Shown: piece after piece, positions 53,801 through 62,471 of the stretch
How positions within the stretch are numbered: position 1 is the first letter of the stretch
Layout of the letters: each line of letters starts with the position of its first letter
Source: Flammeovirga agarivorans
GTDB taxonomy: Bacteria > Bacteroidota > Bacteroidia > Cytophagales > Flammeovirgaceae
DNA: 64,000 nt
Assembly (NCBI RefSeq): GCF_012641475.1
Contig: NZ_JABAIL010000001.1
Coordinates: 1,108,446 to 1,172,445 of the forward strand
Reading direction: 5' to 3'
Notes under the pieces: generated by a model
The model's input: only the letters and a program-made list of their open reading frames with translations
What the model was told of the DNA's origin: nothing
Databases searched by the model: none
Position numbers and translations under genes: made by a program

Positions 53801-54810
53801 ATAATTTCATTAAAATAAGATTCTAATATATTTATTCTATCAGAATATTTGTAATTCGAAGAAATAGATTTGTTGTAAGCATTTTGTTTTATTTTATATG
53901 CTTCTTCTTCAGATAAATTGATGATATGTTTTGCCTTACTTATTAAGTCATTATTGTCATTATAATAAAAACACTCAATGTTTTCTTCAAAAAAAGAGGT
54001 TTGTTCTTTTGAATAAGGATTTAACGAAATACAGCCAAAAGCAGGCATTTCAAAAGTTCTCATATTATGACTGTCTTTGTTTTGATTCCTGAAAATATTC
54101 AATTGAAATCTATATTTTTGAGCAGTAGATAAATATTCTTCATTATGAACTGCGGGGAAAATTTTGATAAATTTATTTTCCTTTATGTGTTTTATCCAAT
54201 TATTACCATATAAATGCATCATAATTCCGTTATTTGTTAACTGTCTTATTATTTGAGCCCTATTATTATCAGGATTACCAATAAAACAACCAATCTTTTT
54301 ATCATGATATACTTGATTGACTTTAGACCATTCATATCCAAAAGGAAGCCACTTACATTGTACATTAAATTTATTTATTAAATTTTTTTGTATTTCCTTT
54401 GAATAACTTAAATGTAAGTCATATAGTTTAATAGAGTTTAAAACATTTTTATTACCAAAACCCCTTGATTCATAAATATATGGATGATCGCCATTATAAT
54501 TAACAATTTTAGCAGTTGTTTTATTTTTTAGATAACTTATTGTTGAAGGGTAAATTTCCATACCTTTGAATATCCAAATGATATCATAATCATTTAAAGC
54601 AATTTTCTTTAAGGCAACATTAATTTTATAATAAATATTACTTAGTTTTAATCTGAATAAGATTTTATTGAATATATTACGATAATAAAATTCGTTAAAA
54701 ATATCATGTGATTCAAAAATTTTTATATTGTAACCTTTTTCTTTTAAAAGATTATAATAAAAATAATCTGTAGTATTATTTTTTTTGCTTCCAATAATAA
54801 GAATTTTCAT
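53797..54810 (-). CDS. CgeB-like glycosyltransferase
   Basis: 337 residues. The order KILIIGSKKNN, DYDIIWIFKGMEIYPSTI, the NYNGDHPYIYESRGFGN middle, KIGCFIGNPDNNRAQII and NMRTFEMPAFGCISLNPYSKEQTSFF near 240 is that of the CgeB/GT1-2 type of spore and surface polysaccharide glycosyltransferases. The end SEEEAYKIKQNAYNKSIS matches the family's terminal helix. It overlaps the following gene by 4 bp. Donor unknown. Confidence 0.82.
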   Translation of the reverse strand: MKILIIGSKKNNTTDYFYYNLLKEKGYNIKIFESHDIFNEFYYRNIFNKILFRLKLSNIYYKINVALKKIALNDYDIIWIFKGMEIYPSTISYLKNKTTAKIVNYNGDHPYIYESRGFGNKNVLNSIKLYDLHLSYSKEIQKNLINKFNVQCKWLPFGYEWSKVNQVYHDKKIGCFIGNPDNNRAQIIRQLTNNGIMMHLYGNNWIKHIKENKFIKIFPAVHNEEYLSTAQKYRFQLNIFRNQNKDSHNMRTFEMPAFGCISLNPYSKEQTSFFEENIECFYYNDNNDLISKAKHIINLSEEEAYKIKQNAYNKSISSNYKYSDRINILESYFNEII

Positions 54811-54813
54811 AAT

Positions 54814-55914
54814 TTATAAGTTAGCTAAAATGCTATCAATTTTATTTATTTGTTGAGACATACTGTTAGAGTGTGCATATTCAATTCTTTTATAAAAAAG
54901 GTTTTCATTATGAAAATCAGAATAATTATTTTTCAAATGATTAAAGAGATCTAACATTTCATTGTCATTTTTTTTTGTCATTAAAATTAAATTATTATTA
55001 CGATATGTCTCTATATCTATACTAATTATAGGTTTTCCTGTATTAAGATATTCTATTAATTTATGGGAATTTGATCTATCTGATAAATGTGGGATATTCT
55101 TATAAGTTAAAAAAAAGAAGTCCATATTTTTAATGTCATTTGCTAATTCACTGCCCTTTTTTATTCCCTTCAGAATGACATTATTTAAAGTGCTTAATTT
55201 TTTGATAAAATGTATTGCGCCATTATCATTTTTACTGTAGGAAGGACCCCATAAATAAAAATCTACATCAGTATTTTGTGATACTAATTCAAGAAAAAGA
55301 TCTCTATCAATAGCTTCTCTTATGAGATTGCCTACATACCCAACTTTAAAAGTTTCATCTCTGTTTTTCTCTTTGAAAGAATATTTTTTTGAAGAGTTGA
55401 CAAAGTCATTTCCTAAGCCGTGATTAATAAAATATTTAGGTTTTTTAATTTTATTGAATGAAGATAATATTTTTTGTGAAACAGAAAATATTACATCAGC
55501 GGTATTTGCAACATTAATTTGTTCTTGTTCAGTGATTGGATCTACAGGATGAAAAATTTTTGTTTTACAATTAAATACATTTAAATCGTTAAAAATATTT
55601 GGATCAAAACACCATACTATATCTCCTTTTATTTTATAATTTTTAAGAATACTTTTGACTTTACTTTTAATAATTAGATTGAAAATGAATCTGCTTTTAT
55701 ATCTAAGTGTAGTAGGTATTATTAATTTGTAATCAATAATTCTAATTTTATTGTAAATAGAATTTGATATATTCTCTTTATTACTAGGTGGGTTTATAAA
55801 AATAACATTGTTATCTTTTGCTAATTGTATTGCATAATGATGTTTCGATACTTGTATTGAATTCCACTTTTGTGGTGATAATATAATTATAGTTTTGTTT
55901 TTTAAATAATTCAT
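54814..55914 (-). CDS. Glycosyltransferase (TuaH-like GT4)
   Basis: 366 residues. Begins IIILSPQKWNSIQVSKHHYAIQLA. The middle has DIVWCFDPNIFND and CKTKIFHPVDP. The C-terminal donor half has FKVGYVGNLIREAIDRDLFLELV and SDRSNSHKLIEYLNTGKPIISIDI. The SHKLIEYLxxGKPI pattern resembles TuaH-like enzymes of surface polysaccharides. It overlaps by 4 bp the aminotransferase gene upstream, so translation is coupled. Donor unknown; it may place the amidino-uronic acid made by the neighbouring genes. Confidence 0.82.
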   Translation of the reverse strand: MNYLKNKTIIILSPQKWNSIQVSKHHYAIQLAKDNNVIFINPPSNKENISNSIYNKIRIIDYKLIIPTTLRYKSRFIFNLIIKSKVKSILKNYKIKGDIVWCFDPNIFNDLNVFNCKTKIFHPVDPITEQEQINVANTADVIFSVSQKILSSFNKIKKPKYFINHGLGNDFVNSSKKYSFKEKNRDETFKVGYVGNLIREAIDRDLFLELVSQNTDVDFYLWGPSYSKNDNGAIHFIKKLSTLNNVILKGIKKGSELANDIKNMDFFFLTYKNIPHLSDRSNSHKLIEYLNTGKPIISIDIETYRNNNLILMTKKNDNEMLDLFNHLKNNYSDFHNENLFYKRIEYAHSNSMSQQINKIDSILANL

Positions 55915-57026
55915 TTACAAATAGAAAAAGAATTTAGAGTATTAATAATGTGATCTAGTTCTTTAGTTTCTAGTTCAGGATATATTGGTATTGAAATAAT
56001 TTCTTCAGTAACTTTTTTAGCAATTGGGAAATTATTTTCAATATTTTCATTTTTGTAAACATCTAAATACGGTAGCGGAAGAGGATATTGAATAGCTGAT
56101 GAAATATTATTTTTTGCTAATTCTTCTTTTATCAAATTCCTTTCTTTATGTCTAATTACAAATAAATGGAAGACATGTCTGTGATTGTTATCTATGTTTG
56201 GTAATATAAATTGATTATTAATTTTCTTTTTATAGTATTTAGCGATTTTAATTCTTTCTTCGGTGTTACTTGCTAAATATTTCAATTTTGCAGATAAAAT
56301 TGCAGCTTGAATCCCATCCATTCTACTATTTCTTCCAATTGTTATATGCTCATGTTTTTTGTCAAGTTGACCGTGCTGGGAAATCATTCTACATTTTAAA
56401 GCTAATTCTACACTATTAGTTATAATTCCCCCTGCATCACCATACGCACCTAGGTTCTTTCCAGGAAAGAAACTAAATGTACCGATATCTCCAAATGTTC
56501 CTACTTTTTTATTATTGATACTAGCATCATGAGCTTGAGCACAATCTTCAATAATTTTTAAGTTATATTTCCTTGCAATCAAAGATATTTGTTCCATTTT
56601 CGCTGGATGGCCATATAAATGAACAGGGATAATAGCTTTAGTATTTTCATTGACTTTCTCTATTATTAAACTGGGATCAATAGTAAAATAATCTTCTAAA
56701 ATATCAACAAATATAGGTTTAGCACCTACGTTATTTACTGCTTCAGCGGTTGAAATCCAAGTAAGTGCAGGGACGATAACTTCATCACCTATACCTATAT
56801 TTAAGGCTTTTAACGCAATTTCTAATGCGTCAGTACCATTTGCACAAGCAATACAATGATTTGTATTATGAAAATCAGAAAAATCTTGTTCAAATTGTTT
56901 GACATATTTATTCGAATTAGTTCCTATAAACGCTCTGTCATTAATGACACTTTGTATTGATTTATCAATGTCATTTTTAATGTTGTCGTATTGTTTTTTT
57001 AAATCTACAAATTCAATTTTGTTCAT
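55911..57026 (-). CDS. DegT/DnrJ/EryC1 sugar aminotransferase, WbpE/WlbC-like
   Basis: 371-residue PLP enzyme. Seen are CANGTDALEIALKALNIG for PLP phosphate binding, VPALTWISTAEAVNNVGAK, EDCAQAHDASINNKKVG and the Schiff-base lysine in FSFFPGKNLGAYGDAGG near 190. The SRMDGIQAAILSAKL motif follows. In context with a Gfo/Idh oxidoreductase and a hexapeptide acetyltransferase it fits WbpE/WlbC, which aminates UDP-3-keto-GlcNAcA at C3 during UDP-2,3-diacetamido-2,3-dideoxy-glucuronic acid synthesis. Specificity is from context. Confidence 0.9.
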   Translation of the reverse strand: MNKIEFVDLKKQYDNIKNDIDKSIQSVINDRAFIGTNSNKYVKQFEQDFSDFHNTNHCIACANGTDALEIALKALNIGIGDEVIVPALTWISTAEAVNNVGAKPIFVDILEDYFTIDPSLIIEKVNENTKAIIPVHLYGHPAKMEQISLIARKYNLKIIEDCAQAHDASINNKKVGTFGDIGTFSFFPGKNLGAYGDAGGIITNSVELALKCRMISQHGQLDKKHEHITIGRNSRMDGIQAAILSAKLKYLASNTEERIKIAKYYKKKINNQFILPNIDNNHRHVFHLFVIRHKERNLIKEELAKNNISSAIQYPLPLPYLDVYKNENIENNFPIAKKVTEEIISIPIYPELETKELDHIINTLNSFSICK

Positions 57027-57027
57027 G

Positions 57028-57477
57028 TTATTTTAATTTAAATGCTGGATTACCAATGTATGTACCAGGTTGATCTATATTTTTAGTTACAACACTTCCT
57101 GCTCCAATAACAACATTGTCACAAACTGTTACAGGTAGAATAGTAGCGTTACTGCCAATTGATACGTTATTACCTATTTTTGTTTCCTTCCACTTTGATT
57201 TGTCGCCATTTGCAGGGTGCCCATCTTCAAATAAATCATTAATAAACATTACCCCATGGGCAATTACAGTATTTGAGCCTATTGTAACTAACTCACAAAT
57301 AAATGTGTGCGATTGAATTTTACAATTACTGCCAATTGTTACATTTTTTTGAATTTCAACAAAAGGTCCTATAAAGGTGTTCTCTCCAATATTACAACCA
57401 TATAGGTTTACTGGTTCAATGATATTTACATTTTTTCCAGTTTTAATATCATTAATACTAACTTTTTTTATGTTCAT
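57028..57477 (-). CDS. Hexapeptide N-acetyltransferase, WbpD/WlbB-like
   Basis: 149 residues, almost all left-handed beta-helix coils (IGENTFIGPFVEIQ, VTIGSNCKIQS, IGNNVSIGSNATILP, DNVVIGAGSVVTK). FINDLFEDGHPANGD is the loop that in WbpD/WlbB sits near the acetyl-CoA and substrate sites. It should acetylate the 3-amino group of the aminated UDP-uronic acid made by the adjacent aminotransferase. Its start overlaps the oxidoreductase stop by 4 bp, and its stop lies one base from the aminotransferase start. Confidence 0.88.
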   Translation of the reverse strand: MNIKKVSINDIKTGKNVNIIEPVNLYGCNIGENTFIGPFVEIQKNVTIGSNCKIQSHTFICELVTIGSNTVIAHGVMFINDLFEDGHPANGDKSKWKETKIGNNVSIGSNATILPVTVCDNVVIGAGSVVTKNIDQPGTYIGNPAFKLK

Positions 57478-58493
57478 AGCTTGATAGCGTTATTGTAAAA
57501 TTCTTCAATTATCTCAACAGTTTTCAGTCCCTCGAATCCAATTGTAGATATCTTACCGTTATTATTCAATACATCAATAATATTCTCATATACTTTATCA
57601 TGGTTTGACATTGATCCTTTATATTCTCCATAAGAATTAGGAGGGTTGCCTTTTGGTAAATTCTTTATTGTAAAGCCATTAGAAAATTGTTGATACTCTA
57701 ATTCATTTAGGTATTGCCCTCCAATTTTAACGGTGCCTTTTTCTCCAATGATAGTTAAGGAACCTTCCATATTTTTATTTGTGGTATTTACTGAATAATT
57801 TATAGTACCAATTGCTCCAGAATAGAATAGTAATGATATAACTCCACTATCTTCAAACTCAATTATATTATGGTGATTATAGTTTTTTGTAAATCCATAT
57901 GTTTTTTTTACGTCACCAAACATCCAATACAATAAATCAATAAAATGACTAAATTGAGTATAAAGTGTGCCGCCATCAATACTTTTAGTTCCTTTCCAAG
58001 AATCTTTATAATAATTCTCGTTTCTGTTCCAAAAGCAACTAAGTTGTATTGAAAATATTTTTCCAAATACATCATTGTCAATTAATTTCTTTATTTCTGA
58101 AACTGGAGGATTATAACGATTCTGCTTAACTATGAATAATCTTTTATTTGACCGTTCTGAGGCTTTTATCATTTCACCACAATCATTTAAGTTAATTGCC
58201 ATTGGCTTTTCACAGAGCACATGATATCCAGCATTTAATGATTTGATAGTATGTTCTGCATGTAAGCCATTAGGAGAACATATTGCTACAACATCTATAT
58301 TGTTATTATTTGTTAATAACTCTTCGATGCTATTGAAAGATTTACAATTATATTTCTCAGCCAATGATCTAGATTTGTTCTCGTCAATGTCACAAACCCC
58401 CCATAATTCACCAACATTATTAATGTGTTCAGCATGTCTTTGTGCTATTCTGCCACAACCAATTATCGCAAAGTTTATTTTTTTATTTTTCAT
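57474..58493 (-). CDS. Gfo/Idh/MocA oxidoreductase, WbpB/WlbA-like
   Basis: 339 residues. Rossmann loop FAIIGCGRIAQRHAEHI at 10, VVAICSPNGLHAEHTI near 70, catalytic Lys in LCEKPMAIN near 97, and the second-domain SWKGTKSIDGGTLYTQFSHFID. In Wbp/Wlb pathways it oxidises C3 of UDP-GlcNAcA with NAD and recycles the cofactor. The aminotransferase and acetyltransferase genes downstream and the amidination genes upstream fit that role. UDP-GlcNAc 6-dehydrogenase (WbpA) and a 2-epimerase (WbpI) are not in the window and would be needed. Confidence 0.9.
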   Translation of the reverse strand: MKNKKINFAIIGCGRIAQRHAEHINNVGELWGVCDIDENKSRSLAEKYNCKSFNSIEELLTNNNNIDVVAICSPNGLHAEHTIKSLNAGYHVLCEKPMAINLNDCGEMIKASERSNKRLFIVKQNRYNPPVSEIKKLIDNDVFGKIFSIQLSCFWNRNENYYKDSWKGTKSIDGGTLYTQFSHFIDLLYWMFGDVKKTYGFTKNYNHHNIIEFEDSGVISLLFYSGAIGTINYSVNTTNKNMEGSLTIIGEKGTVKIGGQYLNELEYQQFSNGFTIKNLPKGNPPNSYGEYKGSMSNHDKVYENIIDVLNNNGKISTIGFEGLKTVEIIEEFYNNAIKL

Positions 58494-59648
58494 CTATCTA
58501 AAATATTTTCGTATTTTTTCAGTTTTTTTTAAAAATTCCATATACTTTTTTTTCAATGGAAGGTCGGATTTGAAATCGTTATGAGATCTAGGAGGAGTAT
58601 TCATAATTGTTTCAAACTCAGAGTTACTTAAACCTAATTTTTTTAGAATATACTCTTTGTCATTTTCGAGTTCATTTGGAAGGTACAAAGGTTGTTCTAA
58701 CTCTTTAATAGCATCTTCTCTAGTAATCTGACCAGAACAAATAAGCGTACTTAAATGAGCTTTTCTTTTATCAATTCCAAATTTTTCTGGTAGAATATAA
58801 GCTTGATAAAATTTAGTGAAAATAGATTCATAGTGTTTACCCCCGTAATCTCTCCAATTTAACTCATCTGATATTATTTTTTTTACTTCATCCTTTTGAT
58901 AATCTACATAGTTTAAAATTGAAAAAGGGTTCAATTTTAAGAAAGAGTTGTAATAAATGTACTTGAATATGTTAAAGGTAGGGTAAGTTTTCAATTTTAC
59001 ATTACCATATTTATTATGTATATCTTTAAGATTTAAAAAATCTAATTTATGATATAGCCATGATTTAGGCATGATAAATTCAGTTACGACATTTGTACCA
59101 CTAATAACATGTGAAATGTTGTGCTCTTTCGCTAGTTTGTACATTGAACTAAAAATAGCATGGTCACTAACAACTTCAATATCAATAACTGATGCTTTTA
59201 GGTAAGATAGTTGAATATCTTTAAACTCGTTCCAATCTATAACAAGAGTATGTAAATCAATATCAAGTTTATTGACAATATTTTCAATATTTGATACTGC
59301 TAATTCAGAATTCCATCCATTATCTAGATGTACTGCTAGTGGTCTTAATCCTAATTTCTTTACTAAAAGTGCAACATATGTACTATCGACTCCTCCACTT
59401 AATCCGATTAAACAGTCGTATTTTTTTTTTATTCCATCTTTTTTAATTTGAGCAACTTTTTTTTCTAAATATTGACTTCTTAATGGTTCATCTAATAAAG
59501 TTTTATTTTTTTCTTTTTGGTATTCGAAATAATGATTAGATATACCATCCTTGTCAAATGATATCAATTCGTCAGTTGTGTCCATGACAGTTTTTGAACA
59601 CATTTGATACTTTTTCTCAGAGGATTTTAAAACTTTTGGTTCTTGCAT
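58494..59648 (-). CDS. wbpG: N-acetyl sugar amidotransferase, WbpG-like
   Basis: 384 residues. PP-loop ATP pyrophosphatase motif SGGVDSTYVALL near 85 activates the substrate by adenylation. With HisH2/HisF2 it converts an acetamido group to an acetamidino group, as in Pseudomonas O-antigen. Family-typical parts are VMDTTD near the N-terminus, AVHLDNGWNSELAVSNI, SGTNVVTEFIMPKSWLYHK and LNWRDYGGKHYESIFTKFYQ. The N-terminal zinc-knuckle region is odd: the expected CxxC and CxxC read CSKT and SNHY, so three of four cysteines are replaced. It abuts the oxidoreductase gene and follows the hisF2-like gene by 9 bp. Confidence 0.9.
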   Translation of the reverse strand: MQEPKVLKSSEKKYQMCSKTVMDTTDELISFDKDGISNHYFEYQKEKNKTLLDEPLRSQYLEKKVAQIKKDGIKKKYDCLIGLSGGVDSTYVALLVKKLGLRPLAVHLDNGWNSELAVSNIENIVNKLDIDLHTLVIDWNEFKDIQLSYLKASVIDIEVVSDHAIFSSMYKLAKEHNISHVISGTNVVTEFIMPKSWLYHKLDFLNLKDIHNKYGNVKLKTYPTFNIFKYIYYNSFLKLNPFSILNYVDYQKDEVKKIISDELNWRDYGGKHYESIFTKFYQAYILPEKFGIDKRKAHLSTLICSGQITREDAIKELEQPLYLPNELENDKEYILKKLGLSNSEFETIMNTPPRSHNDFKSDLPLKKKYMEFLKKTEKIRKYFR

Positions 59649-59657
59649 TTGTAGAGA

Positions 59658-60428
59658 TTAAAGATTATAAGTGAAGATTTTATTAAGTTCTTCTTGCTGT
59701 GGATAATTTATTAAGATACCTTTTTTGTTACTTGTGTAAACAAATAAACTACCTGCTCCACAAGCAGAAGCACCATGTTTAATAGAGTTACACATGTCTT
59801 CTAATGATTTCGCACCTCCATTTACAACCAATGGAACTTCGCAGTTTTCTGCAATTTTTTTTATTAAATCTAAATCATATCCTTGATATGTACCTTCTCG
59901 GTCTATATTATTTAACAGAACTTCGCCAGCTCCTAATTCTTGAATATTTTTCAAGTGGCTTATAATGTCAATTTTCGATTTTTTTTTGCCGTTTTGATAT
60001 CTTAGCATGTATTTATTAGACCAAAAACTTTTTTTTATATCAATGCTAACGACAACACTTTGTTCCCCGTAAATTTCAGCAATTTGAGAAATGATTTTTG
60101 GTTTTGTAAATGATGCTGAATTAATAACGATTTTTTCAATACCACAATTGAAAACTTTTTTAGCTTTATCTAAAGAATTTATGCCTCCTCCATATGAAAT
60201 AGGCATAAATGCTTCTGATACTATTTCTTCAATTTTTTTATAATCAGGTTCTTTATTCTTTTCTGAAGCTTCGATATCTAAAATACTGAGTTCATCTACT
60301 TCTTTATTATTAAAAATTTTAACTGCATTTATTGGGTCGCCAATATAGTTTGGTTTACTATATTTAATAGTTTTTACCAGTCCACCATTTTTTAGTAATA
60401 GAATTGGAATTATACGTTTTCGGGTCAT
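59658..60428 (-). CDS. hisF2: HisF-like cyclase subunit (HisF2, amidino-sugar synthesis)
   Basis: I set the start at 60428 (MTRKRIIPILLLKNG), in an ATGA overlap with the hisH2 stop; the frame extends 32 codons upstream without HisF character. The ~256-residue TIM barrel has DELSILDIEAS, SYGGGINS, VVVSIDIK retaining the second catalytic Asp, LNNIDREGTYQGYD and VNGGAKS. The first catalytic Asp of true HisF (PCLDVKDG) is Leu here (PILLLKNG), the variant I associate with HisF2 proteins of polysaccharide loci. It should use ammonia delivered from HisH2 for WbpG-dependent amidination, not for histidine synthesis. Confidence 0.9.
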   Translation of the reverse strand: MTRKRIIPILLLKNGGLVKTIKYSKPNYIGDPINAVKIFNNKEVDELSILDIEASEKNKEPDYKKIEEIVSEAFMPISYGGGINSLDKAKKVFNCGIEKIVINSASFTKPKIISQIAEIYGEQSVVVSIDIKKSFWSNKYMLRYQNGKKKSKIDIISHLKNIQELGAGEVLLNNIDREGTYQGYDLDLIKKIAENCEVPLVVNGGAKSLEDMCNSIKHGASACGAGSLFVYTSNKKGILINYPQQEELNKIFTYNL

Positions 60429-61033
60429 AATTGAATAAAATTTTTTATGATTTGCATACCATATTTGTGACTTTTTTCTGGGTGAAATTGTAAGCCAAAT
60501 ATATTTCCTTTTGAAATTGCACAAGGAAATTCATATCCATAGTATGCTTTAGCTAGTATATCAAGTTGATTATGGCATTGAAAATGATATGAATGAACAA
60601 AATAAAACCTAGAATTTATGTCAAGGTTTTTACTTATTGGGGTTTCTTTAATAAAGTTAGGAATTGACCAACCCATGTGAGGAATTTTGTGATTGCCTAA
60701 TTTTGATTTTTTAAATTTAATAACTTCCATATTAATTAAACCCAATCCTTCAGTTGTGCCCTCTTCACTATTATTACCTAAAAGTTGTGCACCTAAACAA
60801 ATGCCTAACAGGGGTGTATTATTATTTGCTTTATCTTTAATAATGTCAAACAGATTTAATTCATGTAGTTTTTTCACTCCATGATCAAAGGAACCAACAC
60901 CAGGTAATATTAATTTACTTGCTTTCTTTATTTCATCAATATTCGAGCTTATGATACATTGTCCTCCAACTTTTTTTATAATATTTTGAATTGATTTAAT
61001 ATTTCCAGCATCGTAGTTTATTATTGTTATCAT
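60425..61033 (-). CDS. hisH2: HisH-like glutamine amidotransferase (HisH2)
   Basis: I set the start at 61033 (MITIINYDAGN), in an ATGA overlap with the sulfotransferase stop. The ~202-residue class I glutaminase has LILPGVGSFDHGVKKL, the catalytic Cys in GICLGAQLLGNNSEEG near 80 and the His/Glu of FGLQFHPEKSHKYG near 185. It releases ammonia from glutamine for its HisF2 partner. Gene order HisH2-HisF2-WbpG with overlaps points to a channelled amidination complex. Catalytic residues are intact. Confidence 0.92.
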   Translation of the reverse strand: MITIINYDAGNIKSIQNIIKKVGGQCIISSNIDEIKKASKLILPGVGSFDHGVKKLHELNLFDIIKDKANNNTPLLGICLGAQLLGNNSEEGTTEGLGLINMEVIKFKKSKLGNHKIPHMGWSIPNFIKETPISKNLDINSRFYFVHSYHFQCHNQLDILAKAYYGYEFPCAISKGNIFGLQFHPEKSHKYGMQIIKNFIQL

Positions 61034-61863
61034 ATTTTCCAATCTTTAAATTCTAAATTGGTAGTTTTTCTTAATTTATCTATGTCATTAACTAGAATTG
61101 ATTTAATTCTAATAATTTCATTTTTATCTATCTCTCTTTTTTTCCAACCAATAAATATATAGTTCCTTAAGAAAGATGAATATTCAATTTTTTGGAATAC
61201 TTTTTTTGGTAAGCCTTTTTTGATTAATTTATAAATTAAAGTTTGTTTAAATGATAAAGGGAAAACTTTTTTACCCTTATTATCATTGCTAATAAAGTTA
61301 AATGTATTTTCTTCTTTAATCTCATCAACTCCTAAAAAGTTGAATATTTTATTCATTGTATAAAGACGATTATTGTTTAATTCTTCAGTTGTTATTATTA
61401 AAAATTGATCTATAGAAAAGTATTTAAGATATTCTGTTAATTGCATATAATACATAGAAGTCTTCAAATAGTTTTCCGACTTAATATTATACTCGATTTC
61501 TTTTTTTGTTTCACCATAATAATTTTCACTAATTTGAGATTTATACCTTTCTATCGGATCCCTAAGTAAATAAATGAATTTCACATTTGGGATGTCATTT
61601 TTAATACGTTTTGGTATGTTTTGGTAATATTTATTATGACATTTACTATAGTTTTGAGAGCTTTCTCCCCTGACTTTGTAATCTGAATCAAATTGATTTA
61701 AATACCAGTCTTGAGTTTCTTTTTTGAATATAGCATCGGTGTAATAATCAATTTCTTTTTTTTGTGACATAAATATATCTGGGTGCAAAGATAAATAATT
61801 ATGTAAACTAGTTGTTCCTGATTTCATTGCACCAATTACTATTAAATTTGGGAATTTCTTCAT
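61030..61863 (-). CDS. PAPS-dependent sulfotransferase
   Basis: 277 residues. The 5'-phosphosulfate loop is LIVIGAMKSGTTSLHNYL near residue 8-25, followed by HPDIFMSQKKEIDYYTD. The 3'-phosphate motif is YLLRDPIERYKSQISENY near 100. These match membrane-free sulfotransferase-1/NDST-like domains that move sulfate from PAPS to carbohydrate. Position inside the O-unit operon, overlapping the genes on both sides by 4 bp, implies that a sugar of this polysaccharide is sulfated. Marine Bacteroidota surface glycans are often anionic, consistent with this. Confidence 0.9.
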   Translation of the reverse strand: MKKFPNLIVIGAMKSGTTSLHNYLSLHPDIFMSQKKEIDYYTDAIFKKETQDWYLNQFDSDYKVRGESSQNYSKCHNKYYQNIPKRIKNDIPNVKFIYLLRDPIERYKSQISENYYGETKKEIEYNIKSENYLKTSMYYMQLTEYLKYFSIDQFLIITTEELNNNRLYTMNKIFNFLGVDEIKEENTFNFISNDNKGKKVFPLSFKQTLIYKLIKKGLPKKVFQKIEYSSFLRNYIFIGWKKREIDKNEIIRIKSILVNDIDKLRKTTNLEFKDWKI

Positions 61864-62471
61864 TTTTCTTTTTTATTATAACCTATATATTCGTATTCAC
61901 TTTTATGAAAGATACACTCTTTTTTATTTAATTTTTTTAGTATTCTAGCGGGGTTGCCTCCTATTACTACAAATCCATTATCAAAGCTTTTAGTTACAAT
62001 TGCACCAGCTGCAACAATTGTATAATCTCCTAATATTACACCCGGAAGGATAATTGCACCCATTCCTATCCAACAATATCTACCTATTTCAACGTTTTTA
62101 ATAATATGTTCTCTGTTATCGTATAAACTATGATTTGCAGTGATGATTCCTACATTAGGAGCAATTTGAGTGTAGTCTCCTATGGTAATCTTTCCCATAG
62201 CTTGGATATAGTTACCAGGACTATAACCTGGAGAGGTTTCAATTCCACATTTAATATTTTCAGGTTTGTATACCTTGCTTGTTTGATGAATAGGCCAATT
62301 AGCATTTTGAGTTGTTTTTCTTACTTTTTGTTGATACCACATGTCAAAAGTAATGGGTGTTTGTGTGTTTTTAGTTTCGATTAGGAATTTAAATCTATTT
62401 AGAAAGGGTAAAAACCTTCTAAGTATAAAATTAGGAGTTAATTTTAGTATAATTATTTTGATTCGATTCAT
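61860..62471 (-). CDS. Hexapeptide-repeat acyltransferase
   Basis: 203 residues. The N-terminal ~60 residues are basic and helical. The rest is a left-handed beta-helix with an active-site His in IITANHSLYDNREHI and repeats such as IGRYCWIGMGAIILPGVILGD and VAAGAIVTKSFDNGFVVIGGNPARIL. This is the serine-acetyltransferase/CatB-like acyltransferase class common in O-antigen loci. It probably acetylates a sugar. Ends in an ATGA overlap with the sulfotransferase start and begins by overlapping the flippase stop. Confidence 0.87.
   Translation of the reverse strand: MNRIKIIILKLTPNFILRRFLPFLNRFKFLIETKNTQTPITFDMWYQQKVRKTTQNANWPIHQTSKVYKPENIKCGIETSPGYSPGNYIQAMGKITIGDYTQIAPNVGIITANHSLYDNREHIIKNVEIGRYCWIGMGAIILPGVILGDYTIVAAGAIVTKSFDNGFVVIGGNPARILKKLNKKECIFHKSEYEYIGYNKKEK

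Noticed and set aside
59658..61033. Histidine biosynthesis genes hisH and hisF
   Set aside because: They overlap each other in a polysaccharide operon next to a WbpG-like gene, and the HisF lacks its first catalytic Asp. No other his gene is present.
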